From the NCBI GenBank assembly GCA_964535835.1, contig CAZHUZ010000002.1:1-64000 (forward strand): 64,000 nucleotides of DNA, written 5' to 3'. Position 1 is the first letter of the stretch. Every line of letters starts with the position of its first letter. A program made the translations under genes and the position numbers. Below, in pieces: positions 41,201 through 51,400 of this stretch. The stretch comes from JAPUDQ01 sp964535835. Its GTDB lineage: Bacteria; Patescibacteriota; Saccharimonadia; Saccharimonadales; Saccharimonadaceae. The notes beneath the pieces were generated by a model that was given only the letters and a program-made list of their open reading frames with translations, was not told the origin of the DNA and ran no database searches.

Positions 41201-41311
41201 GTAGTCAGCATTTATTTCAAAGGAGTGCCCGACTAGCATAGTCTTTTCCACCACACCAATTCAGACAGCAATGTATCATGCTTTTCTGCGAGAACTCAGG
41301 ATATATTTAAA

Positions 41312-41341
41312 TTGACGCTCATTTAGAGCTTATGCTACACT
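41312..41341 (+). promoter_or_regulatory. Extended -10 promoter giving a leaderless transcript of the 41349 gene
   Basis: TTGACG (41312-41317), 18-bp spacer ending in TGC, TACACT (41336-41341), then 7 bp to the ATG at 41349. Same layout as 39871-39900 but with the start codon at the expected transcription start. Confidence 0.75.
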
Positions 41342-41348
41342 ACTTCTT

Positions 41349-42476
41349 ATGAGATCAAGGAGGGGTTTTAGCAGGTTTTTGCTGTGGGTTATTGCCCTAG
41401 CAACTATTGTCGGGCCACTATTTGGTACTCTCTCTGTTTCGGCCGCCCAGATAACACCGCGTACGTTGACGCTTCAGGCAAATGGTACAACGGGAGGTTC
41501 CAAGGCAGGTGGAGTTGTCAATCACCTATTTAACTTTACATTACCAACGTCTGGCAACGTTGGCTCTATCAAGTTTCAATACTGCACAACTGCCGCCGGG
41601 GCTTGTACGATGCCGACTGGTCTCGTCACAACTTCAGCCACGATGGGGACACAGTCTGGTGCAACTGGATTTACCCTAAATAATACGACAAATGGTTCTC
41701 CATATATTACCCGTGCAGCTGCCAGCATCACAGGTCCTCTAGCGGTATCATATCAGCTGGTCAGCGTCACTAACCCAACAACTAACAACGCCTCATTTTA
41801 TGTCCGTATCACCAGCTATACCGGTATTGATGGCGCAACCGGCCCCGTAGATACTGGCACGGTTACAGCAAGTACTGCTGAGGCTATCGTCCTTTCGGGT
41901 ATTATGCCAGAGTCTATTATCTTTTGTACCGGAGCAACAGTAAACCTCAACTGCAATTCATCAACATCTGGTGTCATTTCGTTTGATCGACTATTTTCAC
42001 CAACTGACACGGCGATTGCATCATCTGAGATGGCAGCCAGCACGAATGCTCCTACAGGCTACGTCATTACCGTCAACGGCACAACCCTGACTTCAGGTTC
42101 AAACACTATCCCTGCAATGACCAGCCAAGGAGTTGGCGTCATAGGTACTGGACAGTTTGGCATGAACTTGCGCGCCAATACAACAGCCACGTCGACACCT
42201 GCCATAGGTGCAGACCTCTCTCCAGCTTCCAACGGAACCGTTCTCAAGGGCCAAGCATACACTGGATATAATATCGCCGATCAATTCAAATATGTTTCAG
42301 GTGATATTGTCGCCAATAGCGCTAGTGATGGTACTCCTCCTCCTGCCGTGACAAACGTCCCCGGGACAACAAACTCACAAAAATATACTGCATCATACAT
42401 CGTTAATGTCGCAGGTAATCAAATTGCCGGCACCTATACGACAACTCTGACATACATCTGTACAGCCACATTCTAA
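41349..42476 (+). CDS. Major-type exported surface protein B
   Basis: 375 residues, paralogue of the 39935 protein. Signal peptide 1-32 (RRGFSRFLLWVIALATIVGPLFGTLSVSA), mature start AQITPRTLTLQANGTTGGSKAGGVVNHLFNFTLP. Shared blocks: FYVRITSY, TAEAIVLSGIMPESIIFCTGA, SFDRLFSPTDTA, GYVITVNGTTLTSGSNTIPA, GQFGMNLRANT, FKYVSGDIVANS and the end GTYTTTLTYICTATF. The nearly invariant CTxTF end may be a structural clasp or a sorting signal. Followed after 3 bp by the DUF916-like gene, with which it is probably cotranscribed. Confidence 0.82.
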   Translation: MRSRRGFSRFLLWVIALATIVGPLFGTLSVSAAQITPRTLTLQANGTTGGSKAGGVVNHLFNFTLPTSGNVGSIKFQYCTTAAGACTMPTGLVTTSATMGTQSGATGFTLNNTTNGSPYITRAAASITGPLAVSYQLVSVTNPTTNNASFYVRITSYTGIDGATGPVDTGTVTASTAEAIVLSGIMPESIIFCTGATVNLNCNSSTSGVISFDRLFSPTDTAIASSEMAASTNAPTGYVITVNGTTLTSGSNTIPAMTSQGVGVIGTGQFGMNLRANTTATSTPAIGADLSPASNGTVLKGQAYTGYNIADQFKYVSGDIVANSASDGTPPPAVTNVPGTTNSQKYTASYIVNVAGNQIAGTYTTTLTYICTATF

Positions 42477-42479
42477 ACT

Positions 42480-43472
42480 ATGAAACATCGATTATTTCTC
42501 GCCACACTCGGATCGCTCCTGATAGTATCTCTTGGCTATGGCCTGCACTCCGTCTCTGCACAATCACCAAATACTGACACTGGTCAAGCACTAGAGATAT
42601 CACCACCAGTTCTTAATCTGACTGCCGATCCAGGTCAAGCAATCGAAGCAAAAATTGCCCTACGTGATGTTTCTACAAGTAAGTTACTTGTCAAAGGTGA
42701 AGTCAATGATTTCGTAGCAGCAGGTGAGGACGGTACGCCAAAGATATTGCTTGAAAGTGGTCAAGAAAGTCCTTATTCTCTAAAGCCATGGATTGCCGCT
42801 CTGCCCGAGCTTACCCTCAAACCAAAGCAAATTGAAAATCTGCCTGTAACGATTCGTGTACCTAAAGACGCCGCACCGGGAGGTTACTACGCTGTTATTA
42901 GATTTACTGCGACTGCCCCTGGTATCGATCAGACTGGAGTGTCACTATCCGCTAGCCTCGGCGCTCTTGTGCTATTGAGAGTTAATGGCGACGCCAAACG
43001 TGCTCTAAGTATCGAATCATTTTATGTACAAAAAGACGGCAATAAACACACCCTGGTTGAATCAGCTCCTATCGATTTTGTCGTACGTATCAAAAACTCA
43101 GGTAATGTTCATGAGCAGCCAGTTGGCCAGGCAAAGATAAAGGATATGTTCGGCAATGATGTCGCTGTCGTCAATATAAATCTCAATCGTAATAACGTCC
43201 TCCCTGGCAGTACACGTAAATTTATTGAGAGACTTGATAGTTCTACAATAGGCAATAAAATTCTGTTTGGACGGTATACAGCAAAACTCACCTTGAACTA
43301 CGGGTCAGACAAAGTCATTTCATCAGAGATTAGTTTTTGGGTAATACCATATAAAATTATCATTGCTGTTATTCTTGCACTTCTTATCCTCATCTTTGGT
43401 ATCCGCTTCGCACTCAAGCGCTACACCGAATCAATTCTTGATCGTTCACGACGTTCACGTCGACGCCGCTAG
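42480..43472 (+). CDS. DUF916-like surface protein with C-terminal anchor
   Basis: 330 residues. Signal peptide 1-27, then an Ig-like domain with LEISPPVLNLTADPGQAIEAKIALRDVS and LTLKPKQIENLPVTIRVPKDAAPGGYYAVIRF, the pattern of DUF916/WxL-interacting and related extracellular beta domains. A second beta domain (PIDFVVRIKNSGNVHEQPVGQAKIKDMFG) precedes a C-terminal membrane helix (about 292-312) and a very basic tail (SRRSRRRR) in the cytosol. In Firmicutes DUF916 proteins pair with WxL proteins on the cell wall; here it follows the exported 41349 protein and could anchor it. Confidence 0.78.
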   Translation: MKHRLFLATLGSLLIVSLGYGLHSVSAQSPNTDTGQALEISPPVLNLTADPGQAIEAKIALRDVSTSKLLVKGEVNDFVAAGEDGTPKILLESGQESPYSLKPWIAALPELTLKPKQIENLPVTIRVPKDAAPGGYYAVIRFTATAPGIDQTGVSLSASLGALVLLRVNGDAKRALSIESFYVQKDGNKHTLVESAPIDFVVRIKNSGNVHEQPVGQAKIKDMFGNDVAVVNINLNRNNVLPGSTRKFIERLDSSTIGNKILFGRYTAKLTLNYGSDKVISSEISFWVIPYKIIIAVILALLILIFGIRFALKRYTESILDRSRRSRRRR

Positions 43473-43510
43473 AGACATCTTACTGGGCCAATCATGGTAT
43501 TATAGTGCTT

Positions 43511-44467
43511 ATGATGTCATTGCTAAAAATTAGCCCCCATCCGCACAGTGGCCGAATACGGCCGCATGATCACACATCATATTTTGCTCTCGCCATCATA
43601 TTGATGATTGGTCTCATACCTCTCATCGCTTATACTGTTAGCGCTAAAACCCCCTATGATGGGCCAGAGGCTGGATCAATAGGGTTAACAGGAGTCGTAC
43701 CTGGTAAACCTCCTGCAACCGGCGCAAAGATAACCTCGCCTACCAACGGCCAACGTTTTGGCGCAACTCCTATCACTGTCACCGGTACATGTCCCGCCAA
43801 AACCCTCGTCGAGGTATTTAAAAACGATATATTTTCTGGCTCATCACCATGTAGTGATACTGGAAGTTTTTCTATGGAAATGGATCTACTGATCGGACAA
43901 AATAACCTCGTCGCTCGCGTCTATGACGCACTCAATCAGCCAGGCCCTGATTCAAATACTGTCATAGTGTATTATGATGCGCTCCCTACTCAGTCAGGAC
44001 CTCTTACGTCACTTGATTTCGGGGGGGTACAGTTACTCCTCAATACTGATGCTGTATTTCGTGGCGTTTTCCCAAACAAGGAAATGACTATACCAATAGA
44101 AATTATCGGTGGCACCCCTCCGTATGCTGTTAATATCCAATGGGGTGATGCGACAAATAAAGTTATCTCACGTACTGATAACTCACCGTTTCACACCACA
44201 CATGTATATAAAAAACCCGGAGTCAATCAGATAACAATTCAGGCAAGTGATGCAATGGGACGAGTGGCGTTTTTGACCGTAGCCGCTATTATAAATGGCC
44301 AGCCTGATGTTGCTCAAGCACCGGCAGCAAATGTCGAAAAGACAAACACTCTTCTCATGCTATGGCCATTGTATGTTGGCTTGGCTGGCATGGTTCTCAG
44401 TTTTTGGATCGGAGAAAAACGCGAAAAGTACATCCTTGAAAAACGCGGCCAGTTATTGCCAATTTAA
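43511..44467 (+). CDS. Ig/PKD-like surface protein with two membrane helices
   Basis: 318 residues from the ATG at 43511 (a GTG at 43505 and ATG at 43514 are alternatives; TATTAT ends 7 bp before 43511). N-terminal membrane segment (about 24-46), then a bacterial Ig-like domain (KITSPTNGQRFGATPITVTGTCPAKTLVEVFKND ... CSDTGSFSMEM), a PKD-like domain (IIGGTPPYAVNIQWGDATNKVISRTDNSPFHTTHVYKKPGVNQITIQASDAMG), and a C-terminal helix (about 278-298) with a basic tail. Such chains act as outside stalks. Lies between the DUF916-like gene and the pseudopilins. Confidence 0.8.
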   Translation: MMSLLKISPHPHSGRIRPHDHTSYFALAIILMIGLIPLIAYTVSAKTPYDGPEAGSIGLTGVVPGKPPATGAKITSPTNGQRFGATPITVTGTCPAKTLVEVFKNDIFSGSSPCSDTGSFSMEMDLLIGQNNLVARVYDALNQPGPDSNTVIVYYDALPTQSGPLTSLDFGGVQLLLNTDAVFRGVFPNKEMTIPIEIIGGTPPYAVNIQWGDATNKVISRTDNSPFHTTHVYKKPGVNQITIQASDAMGRVAFLTVAAIINGQPDVAQAPAANVEKTNTLLMLWPLYVGLAGMVLSFWIGEKREKYILEKRGQLLPI

Positions 44468-44513
44468 TAAAATTTCAGTAATGCTTATGACTGGTCTATA
44501 CTATTGCTAGACA

Positions 44514-46043
44514 ATGACACACAATAATAAACAGTCCGCATTTACAATAGTGGAATTAGTGATATCGGTCACCATCATTGCCCTGATGACGGCCGGCTTG
44601 GCCTCGCTGTTCTTGTCACTAGTGAGCAGCACTGTGCTCGCAAAACAACGAGCAGTTGCCAATACACTGGGCCTCAACCAAATTGAGCATCTAAAATCTC
44701 TTTCCTATGACAATTTGGCTGTTGCAGGCGGTAGTATTATCGCCCCGGCATATATACCGGCATCATTTCAAAAAATGCTTAATGGTATAAACTATCGAAT
44801 CGAAACATCGATAAGTTACGCCGATGATGCGTATGATGGCTGCGGCGCGTATCCAAATCAGACCCTTAAACTACGTTATTGCCGCAATTACCCGCCACCG
44901 AGCGGCGCCCCAGCAACTGATACCAATCCCGCAGATTATAAATTAGCAATGGTCGTGGTCAAAAATCCTAACAATTTACGTCTGGTGACCTTTGAAACCC
45001 AGATATCGGCACGTGTTTCAGAAACCGCCAGTATGACGGGGGCATTATTTGTCACGGTGGCTGATCCAAGCGGCACTGGTATATCCGATGCAACTGTCAC
45101 CGTAACTAATCCGACACTGGCACCTACCATCAATGCTTCAGATGTTACTGATAGTAATGGCACCGCGATCTTCTATGGCCTGCCTCCTGACAACCAACAA
45201 GATTACAAAATTTCGATTAACAAAGCTGGCTACTCTAGCCTCACGACAATCGTCCCCTCAGGTTCGCTCTTACCCACGTATAGTAATCAAAAAATTATTT
45301 CACAACAAGCGTCGTACATTACCTTAGTGATTGCCCCAATGCGTACTCATAGTTTGGTGCTTGAAACTACTGACACTTCAGGGACGGCGCTAAACAATGC
45401 CGTAATATACGTCAAAGGCGGCTACAAAAAATACACATTGGCTACTGATGCCTCGTATTATTACGATACGCTGACACCAACTGATACTCGCCCAATTTCA
45501 GATGCATCAGGTCTAGCGGCGCTTGATAACTTGCCGCCCATCAACTCTTATATATTTTGTGGAACCAATGGCGCGCAGAATTGTACACGTAACGGAAATA
45601 CCTTGTACTTGGCAGCAGCCATTCCGTATGGCGGTAGCAATTCACTAAGCCCCATCACTATCCCCCCCTATGATAATAGCCTGCCTAGCGCATTCTCATA
45701 TAATAGTGTGCTCTATGTTCAAAAAGTGCGCCTCTTGCTGACGAGTAATAGTGCGTTTCCACGCGTATTTTCAATCACTCCAGATACCATCAACCTCTCT
45801 GATAATCTGCAAAATGTTAAGCTGACAATAACTGGATACAACCTAGCAGGTGCGACCGCAACTTTGCAACAAAGTACAAATACTTACACCGATAATAATT
45901 GTCCTGGCAATACATCGCAAATTACCTGCTCCTATAATCTGTCTTCGATTACCTTAGGTGATATCCAGGTAGCTATCACGAATGCCAGTGGCACATTAAC
46001 ACTACCCATCACTCCCAAAGGCGGACTCAATGTCAAACCATAA
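44514..46043 (+). CDS. Large pseudopilin with Cna/carboxypeptidase-regulatory-like domain
   Basis: 509 residues. Class III signal NNKQSAFTIVELVISVTIIALM with F/T and mature Glu5; the usual Gly at -1 is replaced by Ala (SA|FTIVE). The pilin head (KQRAVANTLGLNQIEHLKSLSYDNL) is like minor pilins of the PilV/GspI type. Then a beta domain FVTVADPSGTGISDATVTVTNPTLAPTINASDVTDSNGTAIFYGLPP, the typical carboxypeptidase-regulatory or Cna-B-like fold, a second similar copy (LVLETTDTSGTALNNAVIYVKGG), and an IPT/TIG-like end. So a pilin carrying adhesin-like domains, likely at the pilus tip. Overlaps the next gene by 14 bases. Confidence 0.85.
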   Translation: MTHNNKQSAFTIVELVISVTIIALMTAGLASLFLSLVSSTVLAKQRAVANTLGLNQIEHLKSLSYDNLAVAGGSIIAPAYIPASFQKMLNGINYRIETSISYADDAYDGCGAYPNQTLKLRYCRNYPPPSGAPATDTNPADYKLAMVVVKNPNNLRLVTFETQISARVSETASMTGALFVTVADPSGTGISDATVTVTNPTLAPTINASDVTDSNGTAIFYGLPPDNQQDYKISINKAGYSSLTTIVPSGSLLPTYSNQKIISQQASYITLVIAPMRTHSLVLETTDTSGTALNNAVIYVKGGYKKYTLATDASYYYDTLTPTDTRPISDASGLAALDNLPPINSYIFCGTNGAQNCTRNGNTLYLAAAIPYGGSNSLSPITIPPYDNSLPSAFSYNSVLYVQKVRLLLTSNSAFPRVFSITPDTINLSDNLQNVKLTITGYNLAGATATLQQSTNTYTDNNCPGNTSQITCSYNLSSITLGDIQVAITNASGTLTLPITPKGGLNVKP

Positions 46044-46620
46044 AAACGGTTTCACTATGATCGAGCTGGTCATCGCACTGGCGCTGCTTGGTCTCATCTC
46101 GACAGCATTTTTTACCCTGTTTAATTCAACGTTTTTTGGCTATTTGGATTTACAAAAACAAGCGAGTAGCACCACACAGCTTAGCGTACAAACCGCTCGG
46201 CTTTCTGATGTACTGCGCAGCCTGATCAGTATTGAACTCGCCAAAGATAATGAATTGACAATCTATGCCTATTTTTATCCATCAGATGCGTATACCTCAC
46301 GTATTCATTATTATCTCGTTACCAATGGGGCTTATCGGCAACTTAAAGCTGACTTGACGCCTATGGATGGCAATCCACCTACAGGTCAATTGTTGACGAA
46401 TCAAACAAAAACATACAGCCTCGTCGATAACTATTATTTACCAGCTGGCAAAACACTTTTTACGTATTATAACGGGTTCAATGCACAGCTGACGACACCT
46501 ATAACTGATTTTGGTGCTGTCAAATCAATCGCCATTCAGCTGGCGGCCAAAAACGATGGACACCCCGATGAACAAATGAACTTACAAGTAACACTGCGTA
46601 ATCGAAAGACTAATCTATGA
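46030..46620 (+). CDS. Pseudopilin (PilW/GspJ-like)
   Basis: 196 residues. Canonical class III signal NHKNG|FTMIELVIALALLGLISTAFFTLFNS with Gly -1, Phe +1 and Glu +5, followed by an alpha-helical spine and a beta-rich head. The position second in a pseudopilin triplet and the size fit the GspJ/PilW type. Start and stop overlap both neighbours (14 and 4 bases), so the three pseudopilins are translationally coupled and are likely to form one tip complex. Confidence 0.88.
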   Translation: MSNHKNGFTMIELVIALALLGLISTAFFTLFNSTFFGYLDLQKQASSTTQLSVQTARLSDVLRSLISIELAKDNELTIYAYFYPSDAYTSRIHYYLVTNGAYRQLKADLTPMDGNPPTGQLLTNQTKTYSLVDNYYLPAGKTLFTYYNGFNAQLTTPITDFGAVKSIAIQLAAKNDGHPDEQMNLQVTLRNRKTNL

Positions 46621-48185
46621 AGCGACATGAAAGCGGTTTTACCTTGGCCAGCGTGCTGGGATTTATCGTCCTCATGAGTATCGTGAGTATGACGCTCATG
46701 GTAGTCATCGTCAACAATATGAGTGTCGTAACCCGAAATATCGCGAGCCAAAAAGCCTTTAACCTGGCCGAAGCCGGTATCAATTATTATCTCTGGCATA
46801 TGGCTCACAATGCCAATGATTACAAAGATGGCAAAACAACCCCATCAACACCAGATCCACAACTAGGATATGGCCCCTATTCGCACAATTATGTGGACTC
46901 GGCCGGGATCGACCAGGGTACATTTGTACTGTGGATCAAACCTAAAGAAAACGGCTCTACTATCGTTACTGTCCGGTCGATCGGCACCAGCAAAGATGGC
47001 GCCAAACGAACCGTTGAAGCCCAGATCGGCGCTGCTTCATTTGCGAGTTACGGCTTACTGGCTGACGTGGAGTTTTGGTTTGGGGCTGATGAAACTGCCA
47101 ACGGCCCTGTCTTTTCCAACCAAGGCATCCACATGGATGGACCAAGCACCGATACCGTGATGAGCGCCAATCAAAGTTATGTCCCTCGATCGCAATATGG
47201 CGGCAACGGCACGAGCAAAGATGGGGTTTGGTGCAGTAGCGCTATTACTACTCCAGTAAGCTGCGCCGCACGCGACAAGTCAAACTGGCTGTTTCCGCGC
47301 CCTAGTATTGACTTCAATCAAGTGATAAGTGCTCTCTGCGTCATGAAAAAGACCGCCTTTGCCAATGATAATTCTACTGCCGCATTTGCGACCCAATCAA
47401 ACGCCTGCAACCTCGCCCCAAATGCTCGCAGTGCCGCGTATATCCCACGCTATAGCAGCAATTCATTTAGCAATCGCAAAGGCTACTATATCCAGCTCAA
47501 TAGCAACAATACCTATGACCTTTATAAAGTCAACGGTGAAGACGATACCCAAAATAATTACACTAACGCCCTATCACGCACTGTCGTACAAAGCGGCATT
47601 TCCTTGCCGTCATCTGGCGTCATATTTGTCGAAGACAATGTATGGGTTCGTACTAACCCTACCTTTAGTGGTCGAGTGACTATCGCGGCTGGTCGACTGG
47701 GTAATGACCCAAATAATGCCGATATTAACATCGTTGGCGACATCATCTATGGGACAAAAAACGGCAGTGATTCTATCGGTCTCATCGCCGAAAACGATGT
47801 CATCGTCGCGCCGTACGCACCGCCATCTTCCGGCGCCTTTACCTTTGAAATCGATGCTGCGACATTGGCACAAAGCGGGTCCGTCACGTACCCAGAAACT
47901 TACAAGGTTAACTCCGGGCGCTGTACAAGGGGGTGGGTCAACAATAACCAACAGTTTCTATACTATGGCGCCGTCGCCACGCGTCAATATTGGACCTGGA
48001 ATTACACTCGCACTGGCAGCTGCGGCGATGCGGCTTACGATTCAGCGTCCAACCGCTACGTCTCTGGTATTAAACAAACAACCACCAGCTATGATTACAA
48101 TCTCAAGTATGCTCCACCGCCAAGTTATCCAGTGACAAGCGGCTATGATATTTTGAATTGGCGCGAGGTATTGACCAAACCATGA
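46617..48185 (+). CDS. Large PilX/GspK-like pseudopilin
   Basis: 522 residues. Signal KRHESG|FTLASVLGFIVLMSIVSMTLMVVIVNN: Gly -1 and Phe +1 present, but position +5 is Ser rather than Glu, as in GspK and some PilX-type tip pilins that lack Glu5. The helix continues as SQKAFNLAEAGINYYLWHMA, the PilX signature (xxAxxxAEAGxxxAxxxL). The large head (about 400 residues) is rich in Asn, Ser, Tyr and has several Cys pairs. It probably caps the pseudopilus. No pilus ATPase, platform protein or prepilin peptidase is in this window. Confidence 0.87.
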   Translation: MKRHESGFTLASVLGFIVLMSIVSMTLMVVIVNNMSVVTRNIASQKAFNLAEAGINYYLWHMAHNANDYKDGKTTPSTPDPQLGYGPYSHNYVDSAGIDQGTFVLWIKPKENGSTIVTVRSIGTSKDGAKRTVEAQIGAASFASYGLLADVEFWFGADETANGPVFSNQGIHMDGPSTDTVMSANQSYVPRSQYGGNGTSKDGVWCSSAITTPVSCAARDKSNWLFPRPSIDFNQVISALCVMKKTAFANDNSTAAFATQSNACNLAPNARSAAYIPRYSSNSFSNRKGYYIQLNSNNTYDLYKVNGEDDTQNNYTNALSRTVVQSGISLPSSGVIFVEDNVWVRTNPTFSGRVTIAAGRLGNDPNNADINIVGDIIYGTKNGSDSIGLIAENDVIVAPYAPPSSGAFTFEIDAATLAQSGSVTYPETYKVNSGRCTRGWVNNNQQFLYYGAVATRQYWTWNYTRTGSCGDAAYDSASNRYVSGIKQTTTSYDYNLKYAPPPSYPVTSGYDILNWREVLTKP

Positions 48186-48279
48186 AAAAAGCCTTGCAAA
48201 TGTATTTTAAACAAGTTATGCTTTATAGTAGATAAAACTAGAGAGACAAAAATCAGCTTTATCTAAAACAAAACAAATT

Positions 48280-48391
48280 AGAAGCCACCACGCACCTATT
48301 TGAGTTTTATGGTATCGTACGCTCAATGTTCGTTACATTGATTTATTTGTGTACCATGCCATCTTAACTCGATAGTACCGTCGGGGCTTCT
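48280..48391 (+). ncRNA. Candidate structured RNA / leader before the 48416 gene
   Basis: The 230-bp gap between 48186 and 48415 holds nested inverted repeats: AGAAGCC (48280-48286) with GGCTTCT (48385-48391) followed by TTT, inside it ATGGTA (48309-48314) with TACCAT (48352-48357), and inside that TCAATG/CATTGA (48323-48328/48336-48341). A further hairpin TAGATAAA/TTTATCTA lies just upstream near 48227-48268. The outer stem plus T tract could act as a terminator. CACGCAC occurs but other c-di-GMP riboswitch bases do not. No known RNA family recognised. Confidence 0.35.
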
Positions 48392-48415
48392 TTTAAACAA
48401 AAAGATATACACCAC

Positions 48416-51400
48416 ATGTACCGTAGTGCAGCACCAAGCATCATGCGGCGGCTACTTACCACAGCCGTAGTTTTCGTGCTAAGCCCATTGATCATCAATG
48501 TGCCGTTTTGGCATGGTCATGTATCNNNNNNNNNNNNNNNNNNNNNNNNNNNNNNNNNNNNNNNNNNNNNNNNNNNNNNNNNNNNNNNNNNNNNNNNNNN
48601 NNNNNNNNNNNNNNNNNNNNNNNNNGGTATGCTTGGCGGCAAAACAGCGGCCGATTTTATACAAAATCAAAATGTTGCGGCCCAAACAGCAAGTAATTTC
48701 TGGATTGATGGCACTGCAAAGGCAAGTACTGTCTCAGCTGCGACCGCTGTTACTACTCCTGTACTCCGTGGTACAGCAGACGGCACTGCGTCAATCCAGC
48801 TACAAAATGCGGCTGGCACCACAACATTGCTCACGGCCGACACTACCAACAACCGTATCCAGATCGGCTCTAGCACGACAGATTCGACAGCGATTTCACT
48901 TGTACTCGATAGCTATCAAAACGGCGTCGATGGCTCTGACCCAAGCGGTGGCGTCAATGGCGCGATGTACTACAACACCTTTACCAATAAAATGCGTTGC
49001 TATCAAAACGGTGGTTGGTACGACTGCATCGACACAAGTGGGTCAAACTTCATCCAAAATCAAAATACTGTAGCCCAGACTGCAGATTTCTGGATCAATG
49101 GTAGTGGTCGGGCCAACACTTTGCAGGGTGATACATCTATTAAAACACCACTAGTGGATACGATCAGTGCAGGTAATCTCAGTATCGGTACGACCACGGC
49201 AAACAGTATTACAATCGGTAAAAGCACGACGAATACTTCTATCGCCTCAAGCGCTATTTATCTCGGAACGGCCGGTACGGCAACTATCCTCCAATCCGCC
49301 ACGAATCCAAGTGGCGCAGGCAGCAATCTTAGTATTAGTGCAAGTAACGCTGGTAGCGGCAACACAAACGGCGGAAATCTCCTGCTCAGTGGCGGCACTG
49401 GATCGGGCACCGGCACAAATGGACTTGTGACGCTCACAACGCCAACATTCCAAACTGCGAGCACCCAGCTTTGTGCCAGTACACCTTGTACAATCAGCCA
49501 AGCAAACGTTGATGGTAATGGTGTCGTCATCGTCAACACATCCGGCACTGGCTATGTTGTTACTCTACCAAATCCAACCTTAGGCGCAGCTGCATACGGA
49601 CGAATCGTCTATGTCACCTCAGCAAGTGTCAACGACTTTACCCTTTCTGTTAATGGTGGTGTTGGCATAGGCAACCTCATCGCAATGCGCAACAATACCA
49701 CAGCAACAATGGTATGGGGGCCTAGTGGCTGGACTGCGGCCGGTGCCTCTAGCTCAACCACTTTGCAATCTGCCTATGATAATACGCTGCAAAGCGCTGG
49801 TGGTGCCGAACTTGTCGTCAGCAAAACCAGTGCGACAAATGGCCTAACGATTCGTGACAGCTCAGTCAATCCGGTCAATGGTACACTTCTCAGCGTCCAA
49901 ACTTCATCAGCTGCCGGCTTGCTCTCGGTCAATGGCAACGTCACAGAGTATGCGAGTAACGCTGGTGCAGAGACAATAGGCAGTGGTGGTGCCACGACAT
50001 TTCCCGCTAACACATGGTCGGCCATCAACGGCTCAACCGTCAGTCGTTATGCAACCGCCGGCAATTACATCGCAACTGGTCAAGGCTCAGTATCTGTAGC
50101 GACAAGTGCGACAGCCGGTAGTGGTGTCAAAAACCAACTCGCCAGTGCGCTCACTGCCAACACCACTTACAACGTCAGCTTCACCTCGCGATTACTGAGC
50201 GGCACGTTTACCGACATGAATATCTACTATTCGATCGACGGCACCGCCGCGAGCAGTGTCTGCACCACCGCCGCAACATCGATCACCAGCATCTGGCAGA
50301 AAGTGAACTGTACCTTTAAGACGCCAGCCAGCGGCATTACAACCAGCAACACTATATTGATTCGCCAAACTACCGGCACTGCGCGTACTTTCTATGTCGA
50401 CAACCTTAGTGTCACTATCGCAGCCGATTACAACTTCGCAACTGATGGCAGCGTAACTGACAATACTAATTTCGGCACCAACTGGACGAGTGCCGGCGCT
50501 GGTACCGTCAGTGTCACCCGCAATACCAGCGACGGCTTTGACGCGAGTGATAGTGCCAATGCCAACATCACGGCTGGGGCTGCCAATGCTGGACTGCGTA
50601 ACCGCCTGTCGTCAAACCCACTGCCGAGCACGCTGTACCGCGTGACCGTCTACGCCAAATCATCCAATAGTTTCACTGACTTTAAAGTCCGCTATAGCCC
50701 CAATGCCGGCACCAATTTCGTCGATTGCGTCGACTACAATACCCAGGCTGTCAGTACCACCGACTGGACCAAAATCACCTGCTATATCAAAACCGATGCA
50801 ACTGCGCTCACCACACCATATGTCTACTTTGTCGAAAATGCCAGTGCCGCCAGGTCATTCGGTGTTGATGCTTTTAATATGTCGATTAGCACTGTCACCA
50901 CGCCAAACGTGCAGGTCGGCGGCGGTGTCAATGGCGGTCCAACCACGCTATTTACTCTTGATAAAGGTGCCAGCGCCCCGATTGCGAGCGACAACGATGC
51001 TCTACTCGGTAGCATGTACTACGACACGACGCTTGGCAAATTGCAGTGTTATGAAGCAGATGGGTGGGGTGCTTGTGGTTCGAGCCCAGATAATATCATT
51101 ACTATAAGCCCAGAGTACACCAATGCTGTGCTGCACGGTACTGGGATCGGTACGATGACAAGCGATATATGCTCCGATACTCTCAATATCAATGATGGCA
51201 GTAGTAGCCAACCAACGATTTGCGGCACTAATGAAACATACAACTTCTATAAATGGACAAGCCCGCAATCAACTATGCAGACATATGGAATTTATGTCAC
51301 CTATCAGCTGCCTGCTACATTTAAAAGTTTCGCATCAGGTCAAACCTCGTTAATGGGGCGTACCGACAGCGCCAATGCTACAGTTAACTACCAGATATAT

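Noticed and set aside
48290..48297. c-di-GMP-I riboswitch suggested by CACGCAC
   Set aside because: The following GCAAACC and the conserved second helix are missing.
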